A stretch of DNA of 64,000 nucleotides. It comes from Hydractinia symbiolongicarpus (taxonomy: Eukaryota; Cnidaria; Hydrozoa; Anthoathecata; Hydractiniidae). A program made the translations under genes and the position numbers. This document shows, in pieces, positions 49,198 through 60,264 of the stretch; the first letter of the stretch is position 1, and every line of letters begins with the position of its first letter. Location: assembly GCF_029227915.1 (NCBI RefSeq), contig NC_079879.1, forward strand, positions 30,260,501 through 30,324,500, written 5' to 3'. The notes beneath the pieces are model-generated. The model was not told where the DNA came from, made no database searches, and saw only the letters and a list, made by a program, of their open reading frames with translations.

Positions 49198-50532
49198 CTA
49201 ATGCGCACTATCTGTCTTTTTACAGCGAATATGCTTCAACATCGCATTCTTCATCCTTGTGCATTTAGAAGCATCTTTCTTTTTAGCCAGCTTTGAAAGC
49301 TTCTCATATGCGTTCTTAACAACGTCCTTTTGAAATACATTATGGGAAAATTCGTAGTCACTGTATGCATCGTACACTGCAAAAAATTCAGGAAGTAATT
49401 TTTTATCCCGAAATACACCATGATTACCATGCATTAAGGAAACACCATTTCGTTTTGCTTTGGAACATAAATTTCCGTGTATGCAGTGAAGTGGTCGATA
49501 GTTCCAATCACAAGATAAAAAAAACAAACTTTTCATGTGGCGATGAAAATAAATATTTAAGATATCTTGATCGCCATAGGCAATTTTAGAATTATAATCG
49601 TTGTATATACTGATCAGCTCATGCTCCCATTTTAAATTTCGCATTCTCGTTAAATTCATCAACATTACACCACTGTTTACGCCATATGGTTGGACATATG
49701 GATGAGAGAGTTGTTTGTTATACCAACAATTTGAAGTACTTGGTTCGCATTCTCTGACCATGCCTGCAATTTGTGTATTGTTAAAGTTATTAAAATACTC
49801 CCACAGGTCTTCCGGTGGTCTTAAAAATAAAACATCAGTATCAACATATATAACTGAGTCTATATGAACAAGAATTGAAGCAAGAAACAATCTTTGTGAG
49901 GCACACAGTTTAAACAATTCCAACCATTGTGTATGGTCCTGGCTTACTGGGTAATATATTGGATACACTGTAAACATGAGCCAATGCTGTGTCATTGCTG
50001 GCCAGCTCTGTAGCTCTTTATCAAATGTTTTCCGTTTTATATGTTTTTCATCTGTAAATATGTGAAAAAAGAGGTTAGCATTTGAAACTAATGTTGCTGC
50101 CTTCATATTTACTAGGGCTTCATCCGCCAGTTTTCCACAGGACACAATAGCAATATGTATATATTCAGGTTTTCGTTCTTTAGAAAACTGAGGAAGACAT
50201 GCTGTATCTGCCAAAGTAGTGACAACCACATTTTCTGTCTCATCTTCTCGACCACGCCTCTTTTTTACCTCACCATCCCCAAACATCTTTCGCAATTCTC
50301 TTAATGGTTCTGGAAGCTCAAATCGGTGATTTAATAGCTTATAATAAATAAATACCCACAAAAGAGCAACACCAGACAGGATCATTAAAGCATACATACG
50401 TTTTTTAGATGACGCACATAGTATACCTTTCTTTTTTGTTCTAGGTGGACCATTGACATCACCAATTTCCTCTGAACATAAAGGTTCATATGAGACCGCT
50501 GATAACATTAGTTTAGGCATTTTTCTTTTCAT
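49198..50532 (-). CDS. GXYLT1/2 orthologue: Glucoside xylosyltransferase (GT8 family)
   Basis: Golgi/ER type II enzyme adding alpha-1,3-xylose to O-glucose on EGF repeats, for example on Notch. Single 444-residue frame; human GXYLT1 is about 440. A short basic cytosolic N-terminus leads to one signal-anchor at about residues 46-64 (MYALMILSGVALLWVFIYY) and a stem. The catalytic domain starts near residue 124 (YIHIAIVSCGKLADEALVNM). The metal-binding DTD is at about residues 231-233 (DSVIYVDTDVLFLRPPEDLW). GVNSGVMLMNLTRMRNLKWE, AYGDQDILNIYF, WNYRPLHC and LMHGNHGVFRD are family landmarks. An acceptor-like CTTTTTCTTTTAG lies about 60 nt upstream of the ATG, so a 5' UTR intron or trans-splice site is possible. 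Confidence 0.94.
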   Translation of the reverse strand: MKRKMPKLMLSAVSYEPLCSEEIGDVNGPPRTKKKGILCASSKKRMYALMILSGVALLWVFIYYKLLNHRFELPEPLRELRKMFGDGEVKKRRGREDETENVVVTTLADTACLPQFSKERKPEYIHIAIVSCGKLADEALVNMKAATLVSNANLFFHIFTDEKHIKRKTFDKELQSWPAMTQHWLMFTVYPIYYPVSQDHTQWLELFKLCASQRLFLASILVHIDSVIYVDTDVLFLRPPEDLWEYFNNFNNTQIAGMVRECEPSTSNCWYNKQLSHPYVQPYGVNSGVMLMNLTRMRNLKWEHELISIYNDYNSKIAYGDQDILNIYFHRHMKSLFFLSCDWNYRPLHCIHGNLCSKAKRNGVSLMHGNHGVFRDKKLLPEFFAVYDAYSDYEFSHNVFQKDVVKNAYEKLSKLAKKKDASKCTRMKNAMLKHIRCKKTDSAH

Positions 50533-51329
50533 AATTCATAAAAGGTTTTCATAAAAAAATTAATCATCATTTTTTTTTCTAAAAGAAAAAGATATAAAGT
50601 TAATTTAAACAAAACATTATCATTTTTCATAAAATTTACAAGAACAGAAACTTAGGGGCACTTGTGTTAACCTGGAAAAATCATGCAGGTAGAATTGCAC
50701 ATGTCTTTTATCCTACAAATTGGATGTTTTCATATAGAATACTATAAATTGTGAAAGTTTACACACAGATCTCTGAAAGTTCAATGTTTAATGCTAAAAT
50801 AGTGAAATAGGAAAAAAGATTTTGTAATTGAAATTGCAAAGAAAAGCAAGTTTATCATGTTTTTTCCTGATTTTAAGTTGATTAAATTTAACTCTGCAAA
50901 ACTCACAAAATTTCTTAAAAAAGGTGACTACACTCCCCTGCAGACAATTCCTCTCTATGATTACCTGCCCTGGATCAGTTTCCTTTTGCTGATTTTCAAA
51001 TTTAAGCCCCCATTAAAATAAAACTCAATTACTTGTAAACTTTACAGCATGTTAGTCTTCACTGGTACGGTCTTAATAATAAGCCTAAATAAGCATGCTA
51101 TTTTTTTAATAACAATAATTTTTGTCAGTTTAATACAATACAGCTTATATGCTGCAAAGAGGGTTTTTTGGACAATCTTCCATTAGGATTCATTACTTAT
51201 GAAGACTTCTGTTAAGTTTGAAAAAATTTTCTGAAAAAATACTGTGACTCCTAAATGTGAAATCTAAGTCAAAATTGATTTTTTAATATTGATAGCGCAT
51301 GATGTTGATATGATTCATAAATTTGCAAA
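50533..51329. other. Intergenic region, ANKRD39 3' end to GXYLT 5' end
   Basis: About 0.8 kb of AT-rich DNA without a recognisable exon or repeat. Confidence 0.5.
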
Positions 51330-51827
51330 TTATTCTGTGGGTTTTCTTCCTTTGTTATCAATAATATTTACCAAACTGGGATATTTGCACATAAGAATTT
51401 CCACTATAACTTGATGCCCTTTCTGTGCAGCCTTATGCAAACAGGTATGTCCATCAGTATTCTGCAACATTGCATCAGCGCTATTTTCAAGTAATAACTC
51501 CACTATCTTTTCATTTCCAATATAAGCTGCCCGATGCAATGGTGTGTCCTTTCCAAATTTAGTTTGACAATTTACACATGCGCCTTGCTGGATTAAAAAT
51601 TCAACAGTATCACAATGTCCATTTCTTGCAGCATAATGCAGAGCAGTGTAGCCTGACGAATCTGTAACATTCACATTAACGTTTTTATTCAGTAATTTTT
51701 TTATTTTAATAATGTCTCCATCTATGGCTGCTTGCCAAATGCCTCGCTCAAATTCCAACTCATCAAGTGTTTGTGAGCAAGAGCCTAAAGTATGACAACA
51801 TTGGTTTTCGTGGCTGCAATTAGACAT
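51330..51827 (-). CDS. ANKRD39: Ankyrin repeat domain-containing protein 39
   Basis: Single-frame protein of 165 residues. A short Cys-rich N-terminus precedes LDELEFERGIWQAAIDGD, which matches the family hallmark 'FERGIW.AA'. Four ankyrin repeats follow (AAIDGDIIKIKKLLNK; SGYTALHYAARNGHCDTVEF; DTPLHRAAYIGNEKIVELLL; DGHTCLHKAAQKGHQVIVEI). The frame ends at KGRKPTE, about 18 residues shorter than the human protein (183), which lacks only the last short segment. The molecular role is poorly defined; the domain implies a protein-protein adaptor. Other small ankyrin proteins would fit the repeats, but not the N-terminal motif. Confidence 0.87.
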   Translation of the reverse strand: MSNCSHENQCCHTLGSCSQTLDELEFERGIWQAAIDGDIIKIKKLLNKNVNVNVTDSSGYTALHYAARNGHCDTVEFLIQQGACVNCQTKFGKDTPLHRAAYIGNEKIVELLLENSADAMLQNTDGHTCLHKAAQKGHQVIVEILMCKYPSLVNIIDNKGRKPTE

Positions 51828-52760
51828 TTGGACAAAAGAATAATTGGGGATATGGTTCCCAATTTGTTTTTTCTTCGTTATTAAAGAAATTCACTAAATG
51901 TCACATCAAGTAACACATTTGCAATAAATTCTTTTTTTGGTTAAATGCTAAAAAAATATAACTCATGTAATGTATTAGCACATCAGATTCGTTAAGCTTT
52001 AAAGAATAAAAAAAAGCTAAAACAATGAAATTTGAACATTTCTATATTTATCTTCTGAAAACGTCCTATAGACTTTTATTGCAATGTAGAAATTCGTTTT
52101 ACACAATCATATTTTGCTTTACTGTCAGCAATAATATAACAACCATGCACTTGAATAAAAAATAAAACATGTTAGATAGAGAAACTTAAAAACAACTATA
52201 AGAAAATGTGTTATAACACAAAAAACACTTTTCAAATTATTGACAAAATTAGATTCTCAAGAATTTGCCATAGTTTTAAAATAATGTTGGTAGATTTCAG
52301 ACTGATAAAAATTTTCGGCTGACGATTACCATACTCCATCAAAAAATCCCTACAGCTTGAATTGTAAGTTTCAAAATTTGGACATGCCTTTTTTTTTGGG
52401 GGGGGGATAGGTATAATTTATTATTTATTTTGAACAAAGAATATGAGTAAAAAAAAAAATGATTTGCCAACAGGTGTGGTCAAGGCGGTATTTATTAAAT
52501 AGCAGCATTTGTTTGAGGAAACACAGTAAATTATTATATAAATTCTGTGCATATAATCATGTACGACAGAAAAAAAATTTGAATAACTTTCAGTTAGAAG
52601 ATGCGTTACTGTAAAATTAGCTTCAAATAATGTTTAGAATGACACTATTTTGGGAACTTGGGCAAAAAAGTAAAAATAAAAAAATATAACTTCTTAGTTG
52701 AAAAATAACAAAACACATCATCACCTATAAAATCTCTACAATTACATTAAACAAATACAA
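51828..52760. other. Intergenic region, ATPAF1 3' end to ANKRD39 5' end
   Basis: About 0.9 kb and AT-rich, with a G8-9 run near 52400. No exon was seen. Confidence 0.5.
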
Positions 52761-53642
52761 TTATTTTGTATCAGGCATTACCATGTCACTGCCTTCAATT
52801 TCTTTTATTAAATCCATATGATCAAAATTAACAGGATCATTCTTAAACTTGGTAACAAGTTCAAATTTACCATCTTCATTTGTTGTGTAGAACATCTTTT
52901 GTAGCTGGACCAAAAATTGTGCCTCGAAAATGTTCAGAGTATTCAAATCTATTTCACTGGTCATTAACGCTATCCCTTTGCTTTTCACTAACTCATTATA
53001 AAATGTTAGGCATAACTGCCAGGGAGCTTCTTCACCATGTGTTTGATAATTTATCAATGATGTGAAATAGCATCTGTTTTTTGAAAATTGGGAAAGTATA
53101 AATTCATAACCATTTGAACGAGGTAATGGATATAAAAACATTGGATAATCTTTTGCACGAGTCATCAAACAATCATAGAGTTCTTCAGTTATTATACCAG
53201 AAACACAATCTTTTGCCTTGAAATATTCCATCCAGATATGACTAATATCATCACTGCTCTTACTTTCTAATAAATCCATATGAATTACTTCTGAAAGATT
53301 ACGAGGTAATTTGGAACCATGGATGCTAGAACTCTTTTTTCTTTCATTGCTTAATGAATTTTCAACCAAATTCATGTTATATTTCCACCAATCAGCCTCT
53401 GTATCTAAATGTCTATTAGGGTCAATCTTTCTTGAAGTATGTGCATCTTCGACTTCTTTAACTGCTTTAATTTTTTGTGAGTATTTTTTAAAATATGGAT
53501 TTGTCTCAAGAGAATCATTATCATGGCACCAGGATGAAATTTGTAAGAAGCGTTTACCAAAAGCTACATGAGAACAGTGGCTTTGGTTTAAAACTCCAAG
53601 ACTGCGAATCAATCTTGAATAATGTAACCATGACGACAGCAT
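52761..53642 (-). CDS. ATPAF1: ATP synthase mitochondrial F1 complex assembly factor 1 (Atp11)
   Basis: Mitochondrial matrix chaperone that binds free F1 beta subunits and hands them to alpha during F1-ATPase assembly. Start at the ATG at 53642 (MLSSWLHYSRLIRSLGV), which opens a basic, hydroxylated, acid-free presequence. The 29 codons of hydrophobic open frame before it look like leader. It has 293 residues; human is 328. Family landmarks: DISHIWMEYFKAKDCVSGII, FLYPLPRSNGYEFILSQF, SLINYQTHGEEAPWQLCLTF, LVKSKGIALMTSEID and QFLVQLQKMFYT. Single coding exon. It is the most upstream member of the five-gene minus-strand cluster. Confidence 0.93.
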   Translation of the reverse strand: MLSSWLHYSRLIRSLGVLNQSHCSHVAFGKRFLQISSWCHDNDSLETNPYFKKYSQKIKAVKEVEDAHTSRKIDPNRHLDTEADWWKYNMNLVENSLSNERKKSSSIHGSKLPRNLSEVIHMDLLESKSSDDISHIWMEYFKAKDCVSGIITEELYDCLMTRAKDYPMFLYPLPRSNGYEFILSQFSKNRCYFTSLINYQTHGEEAPWQLCLTFYNELVKSKGIALMTSEIDLNTLNIFEAQFLVQLQKMFYTTNEDGKFELVTKFKNDPVNFDHMDLIKEIEGSDMVMPDTK

Positions 53643-54654
53643 CCTTTTTAGCTTTGGTATATAAAAATAGATGAAATAATAAAGTGAGATAAAATGAAGC
53701 ATAAAAACAAAAAATAAGATGTTTAGCAAAATAATTATATACTGATTGAAGTAAAAAATTAACCCCCAATTTGTGACATTTTAGTGTCATCCACACTTTG
53801 GTTGAATACAAGAACCATAAAAACTGCTGACACTCAATGGCACCATGGTTAAGCTGAATAAATTCTCCATGTAGTGACATAACTTTTTCTCTGCGTGGTT
53901 GTCACAGTCAAGAACTTTCATTGGATAAAAAGTGATCAAAAATGAGGCTGACTAGGCCATACGGCTTACACACCTTCCCTTTAAAACAATACCAGACATT
54001 AAAATAAAAATCTTTCTTTTTTCAGGAATAAAGAAAGAAATGATTGAATTATAATATAATGGCCAAACTTATGACTGACATTGCTATTTGGATCCAAAAG
54101 GTGGCTTACCAAAAACTGATAGGCTTGTTTGCTACTGCTATTGTGTGAAGCTTAATTGTAGTGGTTTCAGATTATACTGTAACACTCCTTCCAAGTTTCA
54201 TAACAATTTTTTTTAGTGGGTATCATCTTGTGGCTGACATTTGGCTATTAAGTAGTGGTGGGTATCATTAACCGTCATTGTTATGGAATGGCATTTGATT
54301 TGTTTTCTGAATGATTGAATGTTGTTATATGACTATTGAAATTATTACAATAAATGTGGCTGACAATGTTTGTCAGCCACAAAAACATTTTAAAAGTATT
54401 CATTTTTTATAATACATGTATATACTGCAGCACGTTTCTGAAATAGAAAGAAATGTAAAATGAATGAACTATATAATGAATGAAATGAATTTTTACTCTT
54501 TTTTGCTATCTTTTGTTCTGCTATTCCCTAGTGACAACAAAAGGCTACATTTTGAACTATAATATATATCTCAGGAGAACCCAACATAAAAATACTGCAA
54601 TTACATTCATCATATTTGTTATTTTATTTTGGTTAGATTAGAAAGAACATCAAC
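53643..54654. other. Intergenic region upstream of ATPAF1
   Basis: About 1 kb that should include the ATPAF1 promoter. A perfect hairpin, GTGGCTGACA-ATGTT-TGTCAGCCAC, lies at 54356-54380. No exon was seen. Confidence 0.5.
54356..54380. other. Perfect 10-bp-stem hairpin
   Basis: GTGGCTGACA and TGTCAGCCAC are exact inverted copies around a 5-nt loop. The same GGCTGACA-type words occur singly at about 53944 and 54233, so the hairpin may derive from a small local repeat. Confidence 0.6.
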
Positions 54655-55032
54655 ATGGATAAGAAAACCTACAGCTGTGAAATTGCAATAAAACAATTAA
54701 CCACAAAGAAAGCAAATTTAGACATTCCAAATTATGTGGTAAAAGTAATGTCAATCACTTTTGCAAGAAATGTTCTAGGGTATTTGCTGAAAAGGATGTC
54801 TTTAGTAAGGCATATCAAAACTTGGAAAGGCACATAAAAGAGAACAGAGCATAAATGTAACACTTGCAAAAAAGTCTTCAAGAAAGAATCCCTTTTGAAT
54901 AGACATCAGAAGGTACATGATAGACGGCCATATACTTGCCAAAAGTGTAAAAGAGTGTATAACAGGCATGACTATTTTTCACTAGCCATGCAGCATCATG
55001 TGAACAGATGTTATCAAGAAATACAACATTGA
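54655..55032 (+). pseudogene. Broken C2H2 zinc-finger gene fragment
   Basis: Three reading frames are needed to read through this locus. An ATG-led frame (54655-54837) reads MDKKTYSCEI. The next finger, CKKCSRVFAEKDVF..LERHIKE, is shifted by one frame. After another shift, HKCNTCKKVFKKESLLNRHQ and YTCQKCKRVYNRHDYF..HHVNRC form two more fingers before TGA at 55030-55032. The Cys/His spacings are classical C2H2 (the last is C2HC-like). The shifts argue for a decayed gene or a transposon-derived finger array. Introns cannot explain them neatly, since no GT/AG pairs sit at the shifts. Confidence 0.65.
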
Positions 55033-56267
55033 CAACTAAACATACTGAAGTAGAACAAAATGAGTTATTATGTCTGCATATGATATGAACTTTGTTACAG
55101 TATTTAGTAATGAAATAAAGAAATATATGGTAGAAGTCAGTTTTCTACAACATTTTATCCAGTTTAGGTTTAAGTAAGCCAGTGCGAAGTTTATATAGCA
55201 TTAGAGTATATATATAGTTCTTTCATTTTATGTTTGGTCATGAAAAGCTTTGCTGTTTAACACAGTCGTTCTTTTTGTTAGTAGTTGTAGTAATAGCAGT
55301 AGCAGTAAAGAAGAAAACACAAGACTTTTTTATGATGCAAAAGTAATGAGATAGCATTGATTGATATTAATTAAAATTAACTTTTAAATTTTTGAAATAA
55401 ATTTTATAGCAAAAAGTTCAATTTTTGTTGTTTTTGCAAATTTTAAAAATGTCACACAATTTTTGACGGCAATCTACTGACAGGAGCTGCGACAAGGTTT
55501 GCAGACCCCAAATAAATGGACCAGAATCTAGAGAAATTGATGTGTTCTAGGTATTTTATTTCAATTCTGACTTTCCTGGGAGAGCATTCCAGGTAGAAAA
55601 TGAATGATAAAAACTCTTTATGACTTTACTCATTTTAAACTTGTGTAAACACAATAAATCCTATCTTTTCTGATTTGCATTTAACCTCCATTACTGTATG
55701 ATTAAAGGTTTTACCACATTTTTCTTTTTATTAAAACTCAGTTTTAAAAGTATTTAAGCTTAAATTTATCTAAAATTTAAAAACACTATGGGAAAATACC
55801 ATATTTACTCTATTATTCGCACAAGAAGCAAGATTAGTATTTTTAACTTTGGAAATGAAAGTGAACTTACAGGAGAGGTGGACCGCTGGGAATAGGATTT
55901 TTAAAATTTTCTATCTTTTGATATAAAATTAATTTAATTAAAACTACCGTGATGGTCTTGATTTCTAGGATTGCGGTAATAATGGTTTCTACAATGAAGA
56001 ATATTTGCATAACTAAATAACATTTAGGCTTCCCCTTTCAAGATATGTAACCGCGTTCCTTAGCCCTATTATGTGCATAAACCACACAAGGTCGCGAAAT
56101 TCCCAATGATATATCCACTTTTGTTAAAAGTTTATGAAACTCCAGATATTTTAAATTTTAAACTAGCTACAGTCTTTTTTGTGGCACGTGACCCTATTAC
56201 ATAAGAGATACAGTTCCACCCAAATAATGACTTTCATTCAGTTTTGCGAGGAAAAAAAACAAGAAAT
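55033..56267. other. Non-coding stretch between zinc-finger relic and LINE block
   Basis: AT-rich. No exon, RNA gene or clear repeat was seen. Confidence 0.5.
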
Positions 56268-56412
56268 TTTAGGGATTTACTTTTGCGAATGAGTGATTAA
56301 ATGTATTTAGCGTGAAATAATCTTTCGTGTTTAACTTAAAAACTAGGTCAATTTAACTGTTGCGAATCAGCTTCCTAGGCTATTTCGCGTGGGATAAACT
56401 TTCGCAAATCCG
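56268..56412. mobile_element. Probable TTCGCGAA-family MITE fragment
   Basis: GGGATTTACTTTTGCGAATG, TTGCGAATCAG, ATTTCGCGTGGGATAA and TTTCGCAAATCC repeat the word set of the MITE at 22417-22772 (GGGATTAATTTTTGCGAATC). The ends are not sharply defined. Confidence 0.5.
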
Positions 56413-56431
56413 CTTGTCAGTTTTAAGAAAG

Positions 56432-58871
56432 ATGGTGAAGTACAGAGTAGTCATGTTTGTAGCTGTTGTTGTTTCAGCTCTTACTTTCTTGGGTAATCAA
56501 AACAAAATAAGGTATCAGTGTTTGACTATTTCAGAAACACGCATTACGGATTCCAGTTCTAACGATATCGATACGTTGTACCGTATTCCAGAATATCAGT
56601 TTGTAAAGAGGAATAGAAAATCCGGAAAGGGTGGGGGCGTTTGTATGTTTGTTAAGGAAGGTATTATTTGGCAGAGGCGTATTGATTTAGAAAAAAACAA
56701 CATCGAAACTAATTGGATTGAAATTTTTCTTAAAAACAAAAAAGTTTCCTTGTATCGCTCATTTATCGCCTTTCGGACTCATCTAAAAATTTGTCAAAAA
56801 AAATTAATGATGAAATCGATTGTTCCTTTTCGAAAGCTACCTTCGAATCAAAAGAGATTATTGTCCTTGGGGATTTTAACATCAACTACAAAAAAACGTA
56901 ACGAGCATGGAGAATTAAAAGCAATTTTTCAGTCACAACTCGTTACTAAGGACACAAGAGTTACGAAAGACTCGTCTTCTTTAATTGATATTATATTTAC
57001 AAATTCTATATCAAACATTGTCTTGTGTGACGTAATTGAAACGCATATCAGTGATTACCACATGGTATTATGTGTTCGCAAAATTAACCACCGAAAATTT
57101 ATATCTGCTGAAGTGACCTGTCGTGATTACAAAAACTATGATCCTAACAAAACGAATGAGAAGTTTGCGGAGGTAGATTGGGTTTGTGTTTACAACGAAA
57201 CGGATGTAGATAGAGATTTAACAGTATTTAATGGAGTATTAGAATCTATTTTTAACCATTTATAAAGAAAAAGATTCGTGGAAAACCTAGCGAATGGATT
57301 ACATCTGAACTGAAACAACTAATTTAAAACTAAATAGCACAGGTGACTGGCAACAATACAAAAAGCTAGGAACTCCTGCAATAAAATCAAATCTGCAAAA
57401 GCCAGTTACAACAAAAAGCTAATCAAAGAACATTTGAACAATCCCAAAAAGTTCTGGGATATCATTAAAAAGGTTTTTCCGTATAAATCAAAATCAATTA
57501 ACACAAATAATGCTCGTAATTTGAAGTTGGCAGCAAGCTCAATTGGTTCGTATTTTGCAACAGCTATTCGAAAATTAAAATAGAAATCTATTTTGTTAAA
57601 GGATTTTGTGTGGAAATTTTGCTGATATATCTCACAACCTCTCTATTACATGTTAAACCTTTCAATAAAAACTGGAAAATTTCCAAAAATATGGAAAAAA
57701 GCAAAAGTAAAACCACTCCACAAGTCAGGTGATACTAAAGATCCATCGAACTATGGACCAATTTCTATTTTGTCAGACTTCTCAAAACTTCTAGAAAGAG
57801 CAGTTCATTCACAATTGCTCAATTATCTTGAGGAGAACAGTTTTTTTACTGAGTATCAGTTTGGCTATCGAAAATAAACAGATCAATCACACATGCAACA
57901 ACTCTTCTGATTGACTCCATAAGGCTCGGTAATCTAGTTGGATCGTGTTTTATTTACCTAAGTAAAGCATTTGACACCGTTAGCCATTGTAAGTTATTAG
58001 AAAAGCTGAAGTCGAATGGTGTTGTGGGTATTAAATTGATTTGGTTTAAGGACTATCTCTTTGAAAGAACGCAGACAGTGGAATTTGGTGGCTTGACAGA
58101 TACAGTACAGCCTTTATTTTGTGGAGTTCCACAAGGATCAATTCTGGGACCGTTATTGTTTATTCTATTCTTTAATGATATTGCAGACTGCGTAAAAAAA
58201 TGTAGAATTCTAAAATATGCCAACAATACCATTCCTTACACTGCTGCAAAACGTAAAGAAAACATTGAATTTCCCTTAACTGAAGACCTAAAAGCTATTG
58301 ACAACTACCTCTCTGAAAACAAGCTAGTTGTTAATCTTGGTAAAAGCAAAACAGAAGTCATGTTGTTGGGCACTAATTGCAAACGTTCAAACAACAACCT
58401 CACAGTTACTTACTGAGAGCAACAAATCTCTCAAATACCACCTACAAGTATTTGGCTGTAATATTAGATTCAGGTTTATTAATGGTTGAACACTTTACAA
58501 TGATTATCAAGAAGGCCAGTCAACGCGTCAATTTACTAGTAAAGCTCAAAAACCATGCGAGTCCTGAAGTAACGAGAAGAATTTATGTAACCATGATCTT
58601 TCCCATGCTCACTTACCCGTCCACAGCTATGCCCTGTTTTATCATCACACAAGAGAAGAAACTTGAAGCGCTAGAGTGTAAAGTGTCGCGTATTGCTGCA
58701 AAACCAGTTCCGAGAACTATGGATGCAATTCGACCCAGATCTTGTATGTTTTTTAAGAAAATTATCAAGGAGGAATGTTGTTCAAACTATAATGGGTACT
58801 TCCAGCTATTTCAACATGGTATGTCAACTAGGAACAACGGTTACTTTAACCGAACAACGGTTATTTTATGA
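56432..58871 (+). mobile_element. Inactive non-LTR retrotransposon (CR1/L2-like LINE)
   Basis: A relic with endonuclease and reverse transcriptase segments interrupted by frameshifts and stops. Endonuclease: LTISETRIT (56521 on) and GKGGGVCMFVKEGI. GDFNINY is readable only in another frame near 56870, and SDYHMV replaces the expected SDHH-type end. RT: KVKPLHKSGDTKDPSNYGPI and FTEYQFGYRK stop at 57877; a new frame from 58024 holds CGVPQGSILGPLLFILFFND. The catalytic box reads KYANNT where active enzymes have Y/FADD, so both aspartates are gone. The 3' part (58665-58825) is duplicated in a TAPT1 intron at 42357-42511. Clade assignment to CR1/L2 is by motif style only. The first 25 codons (56432 on) may not belong to it. 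Confidence 0.85.
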
Positions 58872-59426
58872 GGTGATTTTAATGTTTGCGTACTTTCCGA
58901 ATCTTTGCCTCTTTACTCACCTGATCATTTTGGTGTGTTTGCAATTTTTGTGTACAAGTAGTTGTTGTAGCCTATTCTTTGCAGCCATTTACATACAGTA
59001 TTGGAATCAGGACACCTAACAACGTGGATCGTGTATCATGCACGTCGCGCACGATTCACGATGCTGTCGCGTTAGTAAAACTTTTTAGCATCGTGAAGGT
59101 CACGATCCATGGTGGGATCGACTTACACGATGCATCGTGACTTTCGCGATCCATATTGAGACCGTCATGATACATCTTTAAACATTATAAAAATCATGTA
59201 GTTAATGTCATGATAGATTAGCACAATTAAATATGAATAATTGTTTTTTGTTTTTTTGAATCAAAAATATTATTGTTGTCGTAAGCTTTTTTCTTGTTTA
59301 GACTCTAACTTTTTTAGTTGTTCTACGGGCCGGCCGACTCTAACTTTCAAGATAAAAAAAATAATAAAAATATCAACAAACAAACATTTTCTTATCCCAT
59401 CTTGTGACAAAAAGATTATGAATGTT

Positions 59427-60264
59427 GTAACACCCTCCTTCGTTAATATTAATATATGTTTAAAATTACGCTGCTTGCTAAAATCTTAAATTTCTTAGTC
59501 GATATTGTTTTAAGAATATCAATATCATTATTAATATCATATATCATATATCATTATTAATATCATTAAATCTTTTTCAATGATATTAGAAAAATAACTA
59601 AAACAACGTAAAATACGCATATCGTAACACCCTCCTCCGTTATGAAATAAATAAATAATTTTAATGTCGCGAAAGACTTTAAATATTGTCAACTAAACTA
59701 TAGTCCGTGAAACTTTTTTGCACTTAAATATATAATAATTAACTTTCTTATTAAAATAAATTTTGTGTTTTGTTATTTTAAATGGGAAAATAATAACTTG
59801 CTGTATATATTGCAAAACAACCTTAGTATAATCTGCTGTATATCTTTCAAAACAACGCAGGTATATCCTGTATAACTTTCGAAAAACAGCACAAGAATAA
59901 TTCTTGCTGCACAGCTTTCAAAACAACACAAGAAAACTTGCTGCATAACTTTTGAAAACAAGTTCTTTAACATGCAAGTATTTTTATCTTTTTCCCTTGA
60001 GTACTAGTTACATTTCTTTAGTGAGACAAATTATTATTACTTTTCCTTCATAACTAAAAAATATAAACTGCGTGCGTTATGCAAAAATACATAGAAAATG
60101 GTTGTCGTAACACCCTCCTCCGTTGTTATTTTTATTATTATCTCTTTGTTGTTGTTCCGACCATACACTCTTATTTTTCCATGAACTTTCATTAAATCAG
60201 ACATTCGCTAATACAAGCAAAACATACATAGAAAAATATGCTTGTTGTAACACCCTCTGCCGTT
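59427..60264 (+). repeat. Four dispersed direct copies of GTAACACCCTCCTCCGTT
   Basis: Copies begin at 59427 (CCTTCGTT variant), 59624, 60107 and 60247 (CCTCTGCCGTT variant), all in the same orientation and inside the TIR element. The motif is GC-richer than its surroundings and well conserved between otherwise different spacers. Confidence 0.75.
59798..59970. repeat. Tandem repeat, about 40-50 bp unit, four copies
   Basis: Units share CTGTATA.CTTTCAAAACAAC and an ACAAGA-type spacer. They are diverged, with no conserved coding frame. Confidence 0.65.

Noticed and set aside
53643-53729. 29-codon hydrophobic extension of ATPAF1
   Set aside because: The internal ATG opens a typical mitochondrial presequence; the upstream codons look like leader.
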